Source: Exilispira sp964581895 (GTDB lineage: Bacteria; Spirochaetota; JAAYUW01). From it: 64,000 nt of DNA. Within the stretch, counting starts at the first letter, position 1. Each line of letters opens with the position of its first letter. Positions 33,873-43,070 of this stretch are shown one piece after another. A program made the position numbers and the translations under genes. The notes under the pieces are model-generated. The model saw only the letters and a list, made by a program, of their open reading frames with translations, was not told the DNA's origin and did not search any database. The stretch covers positions 186,001 to 250,000 of the forward strand of contig CAZOPR010000002.1 in NCBI GenBank assembly GCA_964581895.1. Reading direction: 5' to 3'.

Positions 33873-36461
33873 ATGAAAATAGGTGTAATAAAAGAATTTT
33901 ATTTTGATTTTTTGGTATTCTTAAAAGAAAAAGACTATTTTAAAAATAATAAAATCTTAATTTATAAATTTGAAAATTTTAACGAACTTGAAATTGCACT
34001 TAGAGCAAATCTTATAGATATCGCATTATCTTCAAATACATTATCATTAGAAAGGGAAAACGAATTTGGTGAAATATCATTTATTAAAAATGCTTTTAAG
34101 ATATTTGGCACCCAAAATTTTAGAGATAAATTATTAAAAGAAGATGAAATAATTAAGGTTGCAGTTCCTCAAAAAAGTTTACCATTTAAAAAGTATTTCT
34201 ATAGTTTCTACAAATTTTTTTATGGTAAAAGTGAAAAGATACAATGGTTACAGTTAACTGATCTTGAATTAGATATTCTTTTTGAAAATAATTATATAGA
34301 TTTTGCAATTGTTTTTGAACCTTTAACATTTAAGATTATCAATAAAAGAATAGCTGCTTTGCTTATTCATAAGAACAGGAATGAAATACCATTATCATTT
34401 ATTTATAATAGAAAAAGGATAGAAATTTTTAAACTAAAAGATTTTTACTCATCCATTTTAAGCATTAGAAAATCTATAATTGAAGAAAATTTATTGGATA
34501 AATTTTTAACTTTTAAAAATGGACAATATTCTTACTTAAAACCATATTCTTCTATCTTTTTACAAAGTTTTTATATTGATAACTATTCTCTTGATAGTTC
34601 ATTTAATGTGATAAATGAATTTAATGAAGCAAATGAATTTAGTGAAAATAATGGAAAAAATAAAAATATTGAAAATATTAAAAGCTATCAGGCTACGAAC
34701 GAAAAATTAATTTTTTCAGATGAATTAATAAATAATATAAAAAATGAAATAAATAGAATTATTCAATATGGTACTGGTCAAATCTCAGATTTCAGTATTG
34801 GAACAATTTCAGAAATTCAAATCTTAAAGAATCTTATTGAAAATTTTAAGAATAAAGAAAAATTAAATTTTCTAAAAATATCTGCATTAAAAAGCAAAAA
34901 TATATTGTTAAAAGAAGATTTAGAAAATAAGCAACAATCTCTTTCAGATCTATTTATGCAGTTTAGGGCAACTTCTGAAAATCTTATAATAAAAAATATT
35001 CAGGTTCAGGAATCTATAAAAGAAAAAGATAGGTTAATAGCAATAATAAGTCATGACTTAAAAACTCCCCTTTCTGGAATACTTTCAATTTCCCAACAAC
35101 TTTTAGAAGTCGAAACAGATGAAGAAAAAAGGAGAAAGTTAAATATTATTCTTGAAACTGGTAACCACCTTTTTATGTTAATCAATAATCTTTTAGAAAA
35201 TTCAAAAGATATCGCAAATTCAAGAAAATTAGATGAAAAGATCTTTGATATAAATAAACTTACAGAATCAATTGCGGCAAATATTAAAGAAAAAATAAAA
35301 GGAAAGGATGTCGAATTTAGGTTAGATTATGATGATACAATTCCTAAAATATTATTGGGGGATTCATTAAAATTAAATCAAATTTTATACAATTTATTAG
35401 GAAATTCAGTTAAGTTTACAACTCATGGTTATATTGAACTTAAAATACAAAATATTGAAAAAGATATAAACACTTGCAAATTGCTTATTCAAGTTACAGA
35501 CACTGGAATAGGTATAGCACAAGATAAATTAGAACATATATTTGATCCATTTGTTCAGGAAGATGAAAATATTAAAGAAAAATATGGTGGGACTGGTCTG
35601 GGGCTTTCTATTGTAAAAGATTATGTAGAGCTTATGGGAGGCAAAATAAGCGTAGAATCAGTTAAGAATAAGGGAACAAAGTTTACCATTATATTATCCC
35701 TAAATCTTCCAAAAGAAAAATTGGATGAAAAAGTCATAGAAAATTTTCATAATTATATAGTATTCAAAGATTCAGATGTCTTGATACTAGAAGATAATCT
35801 AATAAACCAAGAGGTTATTAGAGGATATCTTTCAAGTTATAAATCATTGAATCTAACATTTAAGCAAAATGGGCAGGAGGGTTTGGCTGAATTAAAAAAT
35901 AAAAAATATGATTTAATATTGTCAGATATACTGATGCCAGAAATGGATGGTAAAGAATTTTGCATTAATTTTAGAAAGTTGGATAAATCAACACCAGTTA
36001 TTGCACTTACAGCATTTGATAGAAACGAAGAAGTCGAAGAGCTTCAAAGAATTGGCTTTAATACTGTTATTTCAAAACCTTATAAAAAGGAAGAGCTTAT
36101 AAATGGAATTTCAAAATATATACCTGTAAAAGAATTTAACCAAAGTGAAAGGAAAATTTTAAATCTTGCTGAAAAAGCAAAAAAATCTAATAAAATTGAT
36201 AGGTTTAAAAAATTATTTTTAGAAGATTTGGTAAATAGATTTTATGAATTGAAAAAAGGGCTTGAAAATAAAGATAAGGAAAAGATGAAATTTTTTTGTC
36301 ATAACTTAAAAGGGACAGCTCCAACTTTTGGTTATACTGAATTTGCAAAATTAGCTGAAAAAGCATCGGCTCTTTATAAAGAAGACAAATGGGAAGAATT
36401 ATTAAAAATAAAAGAAGAATTTTTAGAAAATGTTAACAAAATATATGATGAATTGGATTAG
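33873..36461 (+). CDS. Hybrid histidine kinase with a cytosolic binding-protein-like sensor, REC and HPt domains
   Basis: This 862-residue protein starts with a type-2 periplasmic-binding-protein-like domain (about residues 1-215: RANLIDIALSSNTLS, VAVPQKSLPF, FENNYIDFAIVFEP) but has no signal peptide or membrane helix. A helical linker (about 330-385) leads to HisKA with the phospho-acceptor H394 in IISHDLKTPL. The ATPase has LLGNSVKFT, DTGIGIA and GGTGLGLSIV. The REC domain has D685 in LSDILMPEMDG. The C-terminal HPt domain has H810 in FFCHNLKGTA. It is a complete His-Asp-His relay. No partner regulator is adjacent; a REC-PP2C protein lies at 62 kb. Confidence 0.9.
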   Translation: MKIGVIKEFYFDFLVFLKEKDYFKNNKILIYKFENFNELEIALRANLIDIALSSNTLSLERENEFGEISFIKNAFKIFGTQNFRDKLLKEDEIIKVAVPQKSLPFKKYFYSFYKFFYGKSEKIQWLQLTDLELDILFENNYIDFAIVFEPLTFKIINKRIAALLIHKNRNEIPLSFIYNRKRIEIFKLKDFYSSILSIRKSIIEENLLDKFLTFKNGQYSYLKPYSSIFLQSFYIDNYSLDSSFNVINEFNEANEFSENNGKNKNIENIKSYQATNEKLIFSDELINNIKNEINRIIQYGTGQISDFSIGTISEIQILKNLIENFKNKEKLNFLKISALKSKNILLKEDLENKQQSLSDLFMQFRATSENLIIKNIQVQESIKEKDRLIAIISHDLKTPLSGILSISQQLLEVETDEEKRRKLNIILETGNHLFMLINNLLENSKDIANSRKLDEKIFDINKLTESIAANIKEKIKGKDVEFRLDYDDTIPKILLGDSLKLNQILYNLLGNSVKFTTHGYIELKIQNIEKDINTCKLLIQVTDTGIGIAQDKLEHIFDPFVQEDENIKEKYGGTGLGLSIVKDYVELMGGKISVESVKNKGTKFTIILSLNLPKEKLDEKVIENFHNYIVFKDSDVLILEDNLINQEVIRGYLSSYKSLNLTFKQNGQEGLAELKNKKYDLILSDILMPEMDGKEFCINFRKLDKSTPVIALTAFDRNEEVEELQRIGFNTVISKPYKKEELINGISKYIPVKEFNQSERKILNLAEKAKKSNKIDRFKKLFLEDLVNRFYELKKGLENKDKEKMKFFCHNLKGTAPTFGYTEFAKLAEKASALYKEDKWEELLKIKEEFLENVNKIYDELD

Positions 36462-36467
36462 TAAATT

Positions 36468-38111
36468 CTATTTGAATTTTATTTTATGTTCTTGTTCATC
36501 AAAATAAAATGTTACTGGTCCACTCATCTCTTTTTTGTTAATATAAATCTCATCGCCAAATTTGATTGTTACATCTTCGTATATTCTTATCTTTATTGAA
36601 ACAACAGCATCCTTAAAAGTGATGGATTTTCTTAATGCATTAACTGTCGATTCTATTTCTTTCTGCTTATCTATAAGGTTAAAGAATAAATCAATTTTCT
36701 TTTCAAATTCATCAAGTTTATTATCTGGAAGCTTTGAAAGAAAACCTTCAGGGTCCTTAAAATAATTATCACCTATTGCAAGTTTGGCTTGTTTTAATTT
36801 ATAAGCCAAAGCTATTGCCTGTTGCTTTAATTCAGCAAGTTTACTTTCTCTTTGAATATCTACTCCAACAATTAAAACTGTAGGTACTGAAAGTTTGGAG
36901 CCAATTTCATTTGCATAAATTCCTTGGGAGGCGAATATTTCTCCACCAATAATTACAGCTTTTCCAATTCCTTTTACTGTTCCACCACAATTTATCTTTG
37001 AATGTAATATAGAACTTGAAAATTGTAAATTTTTTTCACATCTAACAACGCTATTTTCTATATATTCACATGTAAGATTCCCTTTTACAATTATATTGTT
37101 TTTTTGTAATTCACCAGTTATACCATGTCTTATAACGCAATTACCACCAACTTTAACATTTGAATTAAAAACAGCATCATCTACAAAAAGATCAGCTGAG
37201 GTCTCAACTAAAAATCCAGGGTTAATTTTCCCCATTATATGAATTGATGATTCACTTTTTATATTCCCTGTTGAAAGATCAACATCTTTTTCTATTTTAA
37301 TAATATTTGAAACTGAAATTTTATTAAACTCATCAATTTCTATTATTCCATTTATCTCAGAAATAACTTTGTTACCTTCAACTTTTAAGTTTTTTCCAAT
37401 TTTATATCCACTATTTTTTTCAACAAAAGTAGGTATTTCATTTCCAAAAACATCATATCCTTTTTCTGGCTTTTTACCAGCCACATATTCACCTATTACA
37501 TCTTGTGCTTTAATATTTAAAAATTTTTCTTTTTCTTTAAAATCAATAGTCCCATCATCTTTTAATTTTCCAGCTTTTTCCTTTAAGTCAAAAAATGGTT
37601 TAACCTCTTCTTCTCTACCATTTACAGGTTCTTTTCCTTTTGCTATAAGTATTACAATACCATATCCTTTTTTTGCATAATCAAAAGCTTTTTGAATATT
37701 CTCTTCAGATGTAGTATTTATTATCCCTTTTTCTTTAATAGCTTCAAATATATAACTAACCGATAGGTTTGAAGATGTTTTCATATTTAAAGGAGGTAAT
37801 ACCAAATATGCATATAGGTTATTTTTCAATGTTACTATGCAATCATACACATTTATTTTTATTCCACCAAATTCGACAAAACCAGTCTTTTTTACACAAA
37901 ACCCACCCAATCCTTCATTGTAGTATATATCATCACCTTGATAGTAGTTTTCAATACCTTCACCTTGAATTATAACTTCATCTGCGAAGAAGAAATTGTT
38001 TTGCAATTGCTGAAATAAAGATTGATTTTTACTATCTTGTAAAATCTGTGAGATTATCTTTCTAACCTGAGTAGATTTATCAAAAAAAAATATTGCGTCT
38101 TTAACTCCCAT
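36468..38111 (-). CDS. FapA/DUF342 family protein
   Basis: This 547-residue protein has the DUF342 (FapA, flagellar assembly protein A) pattern. A variable N-terminal domain is followed by KKPEKGYDVFGNEIP, then a right-handed beta-helix-like run (GKNLKVEGNKVISEINGIIEI, GNIKSESSIHIMGKI, GGNCVIRHGI, VKGNLTCEYIENS). A coiled segment (about 425-500) follows. Such proteins are cytoplasmic and common in spirochaetes and other flagellates; their mechanism is unclear. It is convergent with the hybrid kinase, with a gap of only 6 bases, and lies after the GNAT gene on its own strand. Confidence 0.88.
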   Translation of the reverse strand: MGVKDAIFFFDKSTQVRKIISQILQDSKNQSLFQQLQNNFFFADEVIIQGEGIENYYQGDDIYYNEGLGGFCVKKTGFVEFGGIKINVYDCIVTLKNNLYAYLVLPPLNMKTSSNLSVSYIFEAIKEKGIINTTSEENIQKAFDYAKKGYGIVILIAKGKEPVNGREEEVKPFFDLKEKAGKLKDDGTIDFKEKEKFLNIKAQDVIGEYVAGKKPEKGYDVFGNEIPTFVEKNSGYKIGKNLKVEGNKVISEINGIIEIDEFNKISVSNIIKIEKDVDLSTGNIKSESSIHIMGKINPGFLVETSADLFVDDAVFNSNVKVGGNCVIRHGITGELQKNNIIVKGNLTCEYIENSVVRCEKNLQFSSSILHSKINCGGTVKGIGKAVIIGGEIFASQGIYANEIGSKLSVPTVLIVGVDIQRESKLAELKQQAIALAYKLKQAKLAIGDNYFKDPEGFLSKLPDNKLDEFEKKIDLFFNLIDKQKEIESTVNALRKSITFKDAVVSIKIRIYEDVTIKFGDEIYINKKEMSGPVTFYFDEQEHKIKFK

Positions 38112-38150
38112 ATAATATCCTTATCGGTAAATTATGTAAAGCTGTATACT

Positions 38151-39062
38151 TTAGTTTAATTTGAATATAGCCCAAACTAGATTCTCTTTATACTTTTCAA
38201 AAAAAAGTTTTTCATATAATTTTTGTGCAGCAATGTTTGACATCCTGACAAAAAGAGAGGATTCTTTCATATCAAGTTCTGAAAATGAATAATCTATCAT
38301 TTTATAAAGTAATGTGAAAGCTAATTTACGATTTCTAAATTTAGGATCCACATATACCCCACCTATCTGAAATATTTTATTTGAAAAAGCATTCCATTCA
38401 CATTTCGCAACAGGATTTTCTTTGTATTCAAGAAAAAAAAGTCTATAATTTTTTAATATCTTTTGTAGATTCATAAAAATGAATTTTTCAGATAAAATTA
38501 TATTTGGATATTGCATTTCTTCATAAAGATATCCTTTTTGAAGATTCAATAATTTTAAGATATCTCTTTTGCTTGTTGCAAAACAAAAATTTAATCCATC
38601 TTCATTAATTAGATATTTTTTTAATTCCTCTTTTTTTTCAAAAAATTTTTCTTTTGTAAGAGTATATACATAATATTCATTCATTTCTATCAACTTAGAT
38701 ACTACATTTGTATTGTAATGAAACAATTTTTTAGAAGTAACAAGATCTGTACCGAGGTATTGTATCCCTTTGCCAATATCCAGTAAGTTATTTGTAGAAT
38801 ATAAAAAATAGTTAAAACGGGATACTCCTTCATCATTTAAAGAAAAAAAATGTAATTCTCCATTAGTTTTATTGTATGCAGCTATAAAAGAAGGTGTAGA
38901 AATTTCAAAGTTATCAGGTAGAATAAAAGTAAATCTTTCAGAATTTAAATAGATCGCATGGTGCAAATAGATATTTTTACATCCATATTTTTCAAGAATT
39001 GAGAGAAGCAATATTTTTTCATTAACAGATAAAATGCTTTTAATCTTAAATCCATTTTTCAT
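38151..39062 (-). CDS. GNAT-family acetyltransferase
   Basis: This protein of about 303 residues has an N-terminal non-conserved half (perhaps a second degenerate GNAT-like fold) and a C-terminal GNAT domain. The acetyl-CoA loop region is GGVYVDPKFRNRKLAFTLLYKMI. It is followed by SLFVRMSNIAAQKLYEKLFF, which resembles motif B. The acceptor is unknown. The ATG at 39062 has GGTGG upstream; an alternative ATG at 39083 has no site. It is 39 bases before fapA on the same strand, so the pair may be one operon. Confidence 0.75.
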   Translation of the reverse strand: MKNGFKIKSILSVNEKILLLSILEKYGCKNIYLHHAIYLNSERFTFILPDNFEISTPSFIAAYNKTNGELHFFSLNDEGVSRFNYFLYSTNNLLDIGKGIQYLGTDLVTSKKLFHYNTNVVSKLIEMNEYYVYTLTKEKFFEKKEELKKYLINEDGLNFCFATSKRDILKLLNLQKGYLYEEMQYPNIILSEKFIFMNLQKILKNYRLFFLEYKENPVAKCEWNAFSNKIFQIGGVYVDPKFRNRKLAFTLLYKMIDYSFSELDMKESSLFVRMSNIAAQKLYEKLFFEKYKENLVWAIFKLN

Positions 39063-39083
39063 GAAGGCAAATACCACCAGCAT

Positions 39084-39605
39084 AAATTAATATAGTTTTT
39101 TATCTACTTTATTATGAAAAATAATATTTTTTAAAAAGAAAATTTTACTTATAACTAAGGTTAATTTAGAACATTTTTTTAATTTTAGTAGTCAATTTTT
39201 TTCAACATTTAAAAATTATTTAAAAAAATTTATTTGAAGAAATAAAAATTAAAAGATAGAAAAGATCTTGGTTAAAAGGGAAAAATTTAAAAAGACAATC
39301 AAAATAATTGTCAATGCATTATTAATTTTGTCATTCCCTTTGAACGGCTAAATTTGTATTTTAGTCAAATTTATCAATATAAGGTTTTCAAAAAAAGGTT
39401 TTCAAAAAAATATTTAAAAAAGAAAAAAATAAAAGTTTTTTATGATAAAAATTTGCAATATAAAAAATAAAAGTCATAAAGTTAAAAAAAAATTTAAATG
39501 AAATTTTAATATTGGTAAAAAACACTCTTATAACATTAAAAATAAAGGTGGTAAAATATTTTTTAAGCTTCATATTAAGAAAATAAAAAAAATTAAAAAG
39601 AATAT
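39084..39605. other. Non-coding AT-rich stretch with a nested set of hairpins
   Basis: No gene is supported. The middle holds AAAGGGAA (39275-39282) pairing with TTCCCTTT (39334-39341). Inside it lies a GACAAT/ATTGTC hairpin (39294-39312). A further stem GGCTAAA/TTTAGTC (39346-39366) follows. A tandem AAGGTTTTCAAAAAA copy pair occurs at about 39381-39410. The rest is A-rich low complexity. Confidence 0.45.
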
Positions 39606-39633
39606 TTGAAAAATAAAATTAAAATATTATACT
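39606..39633 (+). promoter_or_regulatory. Promoter for the class-V aminotransferase gene
   Basis: TTGAAA (39606-39611) and TATACT (39628-39633) are 16 bp apart. The leader is about 25-30 bases and ends in a TTTGGGGGAA ribosome binding site before the ATG at 39665. Confidence 0.55.
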
Positions 39634-39664
39634 AATTTCGTAATATAATTAGTTTGGGGGAAAT

Positions 39665-40750
39665 ATGCATAAAAAGCTATTCGTTCCAGGTCCTATTGAA
39701 GTTGCTGATGATGTTTTACAGGCTATGAGCACTCCGATGATATATCATAGAACAAAAGATGCTTCTGCTTTACAGGAAGAGATTGCTGAAGGGATGAAAA
39801 AAGTGATGCAAACAAAAAACACAATATTATTTTCAACCTCTTCAGGAACAGGTTTAATGGAAGGTTCTATAAGAAGCTGTACCGCAAAAAGAGCTATTGT
39901 TTTTTCAGTTGGTGCTTTTGGTAAAAGATGGTATGAGATAGCAGTTGGAAATGGAGTCCCAGCAGATATTTATACTGCTCCATCAGGGGAAGCTATAACT
40001 GCTGATATTGTTGAACAGTATCTTTCAACAGGGAAATATGATGTTATGACGATTACTCACAATGAAACATCTACTGGTATTATGAACCCTGTTGATGAAC
40101 TTTCAAAAGTATGGAAAAAATATCCTGATATTATTGTACTTATGGATACTGTTTCTTCAATGGGTGGTGTTAGCATTAAAACAGATGAACTTGGCGTTGA
40201 TGTTTGTCTAACATCTTCTCAAAAGGCTTTGGGTCTTCCTCCTGGTCTTGCTATATGCTCTGTTTCGCCTAAAGCTATAGAAAGAGCAAGACAGGTTAAA
40301 AATAGAGGTTATTATTTTGATTTACTCGAACTTTACAAATATGTTGCAGAAAAAGAGCCATACAATCAGTATCCTTCAACCCCAACTTTATCTCATTATT
40401 ATGCATTAAAACATCAGTTAAAAAAGATACTTGAAAAAGAAGGGCTTGAGAATAGATTCAAAAGACATCTTGAAATGGCAGAATACACACGAAATTGGGC
40501 TAAAAAATATTTTGAACTTTATCCAAAAAAGGAAAGTTGGTGTTCAGTAACACTTACAACTATTTCAAATACGAGAGGTCTTTCTGTTAAAGGTTTGAAT
40601 GAGGAACTTGGTAAAAGAGGATTCATGATCTCCAACGGTTATGGTGATTTGAAAGAAAAAACATTCAGAATAGCTCATATGGGTGATTTTACTGTTAAAG
40701 ATATTCAGGAAGTTACATCTTTGATTGAAGAGATCTGGAACTTAAAATAA
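39665..40750 (+). CDS. Class-V aminotransferase (serine-pyruvate / alanine-glyoxylate type)
   Basis: This 361-residue PLP enzyme begins HKKLFVPGPIEVADDVLQAM. It has the family features STSSGTGLMEGSIR and THNETSTGIMNPV, and the PLP lysine region LTSSQKALGLPPGLA. It belongs with alanine-glyoxylate and serine-pyruvate transaminases. The purine-pathway enzyme PucG (ureidoglycine-glyoxylate transaminase) is in the same family, so the substrate is open. It is monocistronic with its own promoter and a strong terminator. Confidence 0.88.
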   Translation: MHKKLFVPGPIEVADDVLQAMSTPMIYHRTKDASALQEEIAEGMKKVMQTKNTILFSTSSGTGLMEGSIRSCTAKRAIVFSVGAFGKRWYEIAVGNGVPADIYTAPSGEAITADIVEQYLSTGKYDVMTITHNETSTGIMNPVDELSKVWKKYPDIIVLMDTVSSMGGVSIKTDELGVDVCLTSSQKALGLPPGLAICSVSPKAIERARQVKNRGYYFDLLELYKYVAEKEPYNQYPSTPTLSHYYALKHQLKKILEKEGLENRFKRHLEMAEYTRNWAKKYFELYPKKESWCSVTLTTISNTRGLSVKGLNEELGKRGFMISNGYGDLKEKTFRIAHMGDFTVKDIQEVTSLIEEIWNLK

Positions 40751-40784
40751 TAAAAAATAATAGAAAAATTAAAAAAATTGATTC

Positions 40785-40812
40785 AAAAAGGGAGGATCTT
40801 CCTCCCTTTTTT
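40785..40812 (+). terminator. Intrinsic terminator after the aminotransferase gene
   Basis: The stem GGGAGGA/TCCTCCC (40790-40796 with 40800-40806) has a 3-base loop and is flanked by A5 and T6 runs. Confidence 0.93.
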
Positions 40813-40832
40813 CCACAAATTTAATATTTTAC

Positions 40833-40861
40833 TTGATTTCTTTTTCTTAAAAGGTTATTTT
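40833..40861 (+). promoter_or_regulatory. Promoter for tig-clpP-clpX
   Basis: TTGATT (40833-40838) and TATTTT (40856-40861) are 17 bp apart, immediately after the preceding terminator and about 30 bases upstream of the tig start. Confidence 0.5.
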
Positions 40862-40890
40862 TTTAAAGATATTTCAAATGAGGGTATAAT

Positions 40891-42342
40891 ATGACATGTT
40901 TATTTGATTTTACAAAGGAAAAAACGAAAGGTATTCTTAAAGTTACTATTCCACTTACTGATATTGAAGTTAAATATCAGCAGAAAATTAAAGAAAATTT
41001 ACCTAAGATTAAAGCGAAAGGTTTTAGACCAGGACATGTACCTGTTAATATTGTTGAAAAACAATATGGTCAGCAATTTAAGTTTGATGCTTTAAATGAT
41101 ATTCTTTCTGAAGAATTTAAATCCTATATTGACAAAGAGAATATAACTCCTATTTCTCAGGCTCATATAGACTTTGATGAAAAAGATATTGATTTCACAA
41201 AAGATGTTAAGGTAACATTAACTTTTGATCTTCCACCATATGCAAAATTAGGCGATATTACTACATTAAAAACAGACAGGATTTCTATTGAAGTTACAGA
41301 TAAGGATATAGAAAAGGAAATAGAAGCATTTAAGAAAAGATATATAAGCATGGAAGAAGTAGATAGTGAGATAGAAAAAGATTATTATGCCGATATAACA
41401 GCCAAAGCATGTGATGAAAATGGTGAACTCCTTCGAACAATAGATAGAACATTAAAAATTGGCGAAAACCTCAGTAAATTAAATCTTGATGATCACCTTT
41501 TAAAACTTAAAAAAAGGGACACTACAACTTTTGAAGTTAGTTATGGCGATGATGTTGTTTTTTCAGATTTTAAGAATAAAAAGATAAAATATGAAGTTAC
41601 AATAAACAGTGTAAAATTGTCTAAACTACCAGATTTAACAGATGAATTTGTGAAAGAAAAAGCAAATATTGAGAATGTCGAACTATTTAAAAAGGATATT
41701 GAGAAAAAACTTAAAAATTATGCTGAATCCTTTGAAAAGAATTACAATCTTGCTTTTATATATGATAAAATAAAATCTATTTCTGAAATAGAAATACCTC
41801 AATCTTTAATAGAAGATAATGTTGAAAACACAATAGATAGATATGCTGCTAATACATACGGTATAAAAAGAGAGCAGTTAGAGCAGATATTAAAAGCAAC
41901 CAAATCTTCTATGGATGATTTTAAGAACAATATTAGACCTTCTGTTGTAAAAGATATCGAGGTTGAACTAATACTTGATAGTTTAATTAAAGAAAAACAG
42001 ATAAATCCAACAGAGCAGATGTGGCAGAAACTAAAAGAAGATTTGTCTTTGGAAATAGAAGATAAATCCAAGATTGATGAAGAAATTGAAAAAAGAAAAG
42101 AAAATTATGAATATTACTTAAAAAGAAAAGCAGCCGAAGACTATATTTTGGAAAATGTAAAAACTGGCAAGATTAAAAAATATGAATTTAAGGATATTGC
42201 ACAGCTTTCAGAGGAACTTGAAAAATTAAATAATCCTTCAAAAGTGGAAGATAATAAAGAAGAAGATAATAAAGTAGAAAATAAAAAAGAAAAACCAAAA
42301 AAAGCAGATAAGAAAGAAGAGAAAAAAGAAGAAGATAAATAA
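40891..42342 (+). CDS. tig: Trigger factor (ribosome-associated chaperone)
   Basis: This 483-residue chaperone binds the ribosome exit tunnel. The N-terminal domain carries the ribosome-binding loop motif KAKGFRPGHVPVNIVEKQYG. A PPIase-like FKBP middle domain (about 150-235) and a long helical C-terminal domain follow. About the last 45 residues are a Lys/Glu/Asp-rich tail, longer than the usual 430-450-residue protein. It is followed by clpP and clpX, the classical tig-clpP-clpX order. Confidence 0.96.
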   Translation: MTCLFDFTKEKTKGILKVTIPLTDIEVKYQQKIKENLPKIKAKGFRPGHVPVNIVEKQYGQQFKFDALNDILSEEFKSYIDKENITPISQAHIDFDEKDIDFTKDVKVTLTFDLPPYAKLGDITTLKTDRISIEVTDKDIEKEIEAFKKRYISMEEVDSEIEKDYYADITAKACDENGELLRTIDRTLKIGENLSKLNLDDHLLKLKKRDTTTFEVSYGDDVVFSDFKNKKIKYEVTINSVKLSKLPDLTDEFVKEKANIENVELFKKDIEKKLKNYAESFEKNYNLAFIYDKIKSISEIEIPQSLIEDNVENTIDRYAANTYGIKREQLEQILKATKSSMDDFKNNIRPSVVKDIEVELILDSLIKEKQINPTEQMWQKLKEDLSLEIEDKSKIDEEIEKRKENYEYYLKRKAAEDYILENVKTGKIKKYEFKDIAQLSEELEKLNNPSKVEDNKEEDNKVENKKEKPKKADKKEEKKEEDK

Positions 42343-42450
42343 ATAGATAGAAAAGTAAGTGCTAAAAATAAATAGCAAAATGAAAAATAAAAGGCAAAAG
42401 ATAAAAAATTAAAGAAAAAAAGAAAAAAAGTAAATAAATAAGCACTTAGG
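42343..42450 (+). repeat. Stuttered A-rich spacer between tig and clpP
   Basis: The low-complexity A-rich sequence repeats words such as AAATAGATAGAAAAG and AAAAATAAATAGCAAAA after the tig stop. No hairpin or promoter is clear. AGGGTGGAGG provides the clpP ribosome binding site. Confidence 0.45.
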
Positions 42451-42461
42451 GTGGAGGATAA

Positions 42462-43070
42462 ATGAAAGAGAAAAATTATTTAGTTCCGATAGTTATAGAG
42501 CAAAGTTCTGCTGGCGAAAGATCTTTTGATATTTTTTCGAGGCTATTAAAAGATAGAATTGTTTTTATTGATGATGAAATAAATGATCAAACAGCAAAAC
42601 TTGTAATAGCTCAGCTTTTATTTTTAGATTCTGAAGATCCAGATAGAGATATACATCTTTATATAAATTCTCCTGGTGGGGTTATCACTTCGGGATTAGC
42701 AATATATGATACAATGCAACTAATAAAACCTGATGTATGCACTATTTGTATAGGGCAAGCCGCTTCTATGGCAGCAGTTTTGCTTGCAGCTGGTGCCCCT
42801 GGTAAAAGAACTGCTCTACCACATTCAAGAATAATGATACATCAACCTTGGGGAGGGTTTCAAGGGAAAGCTTCTGAAATAGAGATTCAGGCTAAAGAAA
42901 TGGCAAAGATGAAGACTCAAATCCTTGAAATTCTTTCAAAACATACAGGCAAATCTATTAAAAAAATAGAGAAAGATATTGAACTTGACTATTTTATGGA
43001 TGCACCATCTGCAATTGAATATGGTTTAATAGATAAGATAATAGAAAGCAAAGCAAAAGAGAATAAGTGA
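42462..43070 (+). CDS. clpP: ATP-dependent Clp protease proteolytic subunit
   Basis: This 202-residue serine peptidase forms the ClpXP barrel. The catalytic serine is S102 in GQAASMAAVLL and the histidine is H127 in IMIHQPWGG; the aspartate is expected about 50 residues later. The oxyanion region SPGGVITSGLAIYD is intact. AGGGTGGAGG provides a strong ribosome binding site. The stop overlaps the clpX start (TGATG), so ClpP and ClpX are coupled. Confidence 0.98.
   Translation: MKEKNYLVPIVIEQSSAGERSFDIFSRLLKDRIVFIDDEINDQTAKLVIAQLLFLDSEDPDRDIHLYINSPGGVITSGLAIYDTMQLIKPDVCTICIGQAASMAAVLLAAGAPGKRTALPHSRIMIHQPWGGFQGKASEIEIQAKEMAKMKTQILEILSKHTGKSIKKIEKDIELDYFMDAPSAIEYGLIDKIIESKAKENK

Noticed and set aside
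39388..39573. A 61-codon minus-strand ORF rich in Phe/Lys
   Set aside because: It lies in low-complexity A/T DNA, has no ribosome binding site and no family resemblance.
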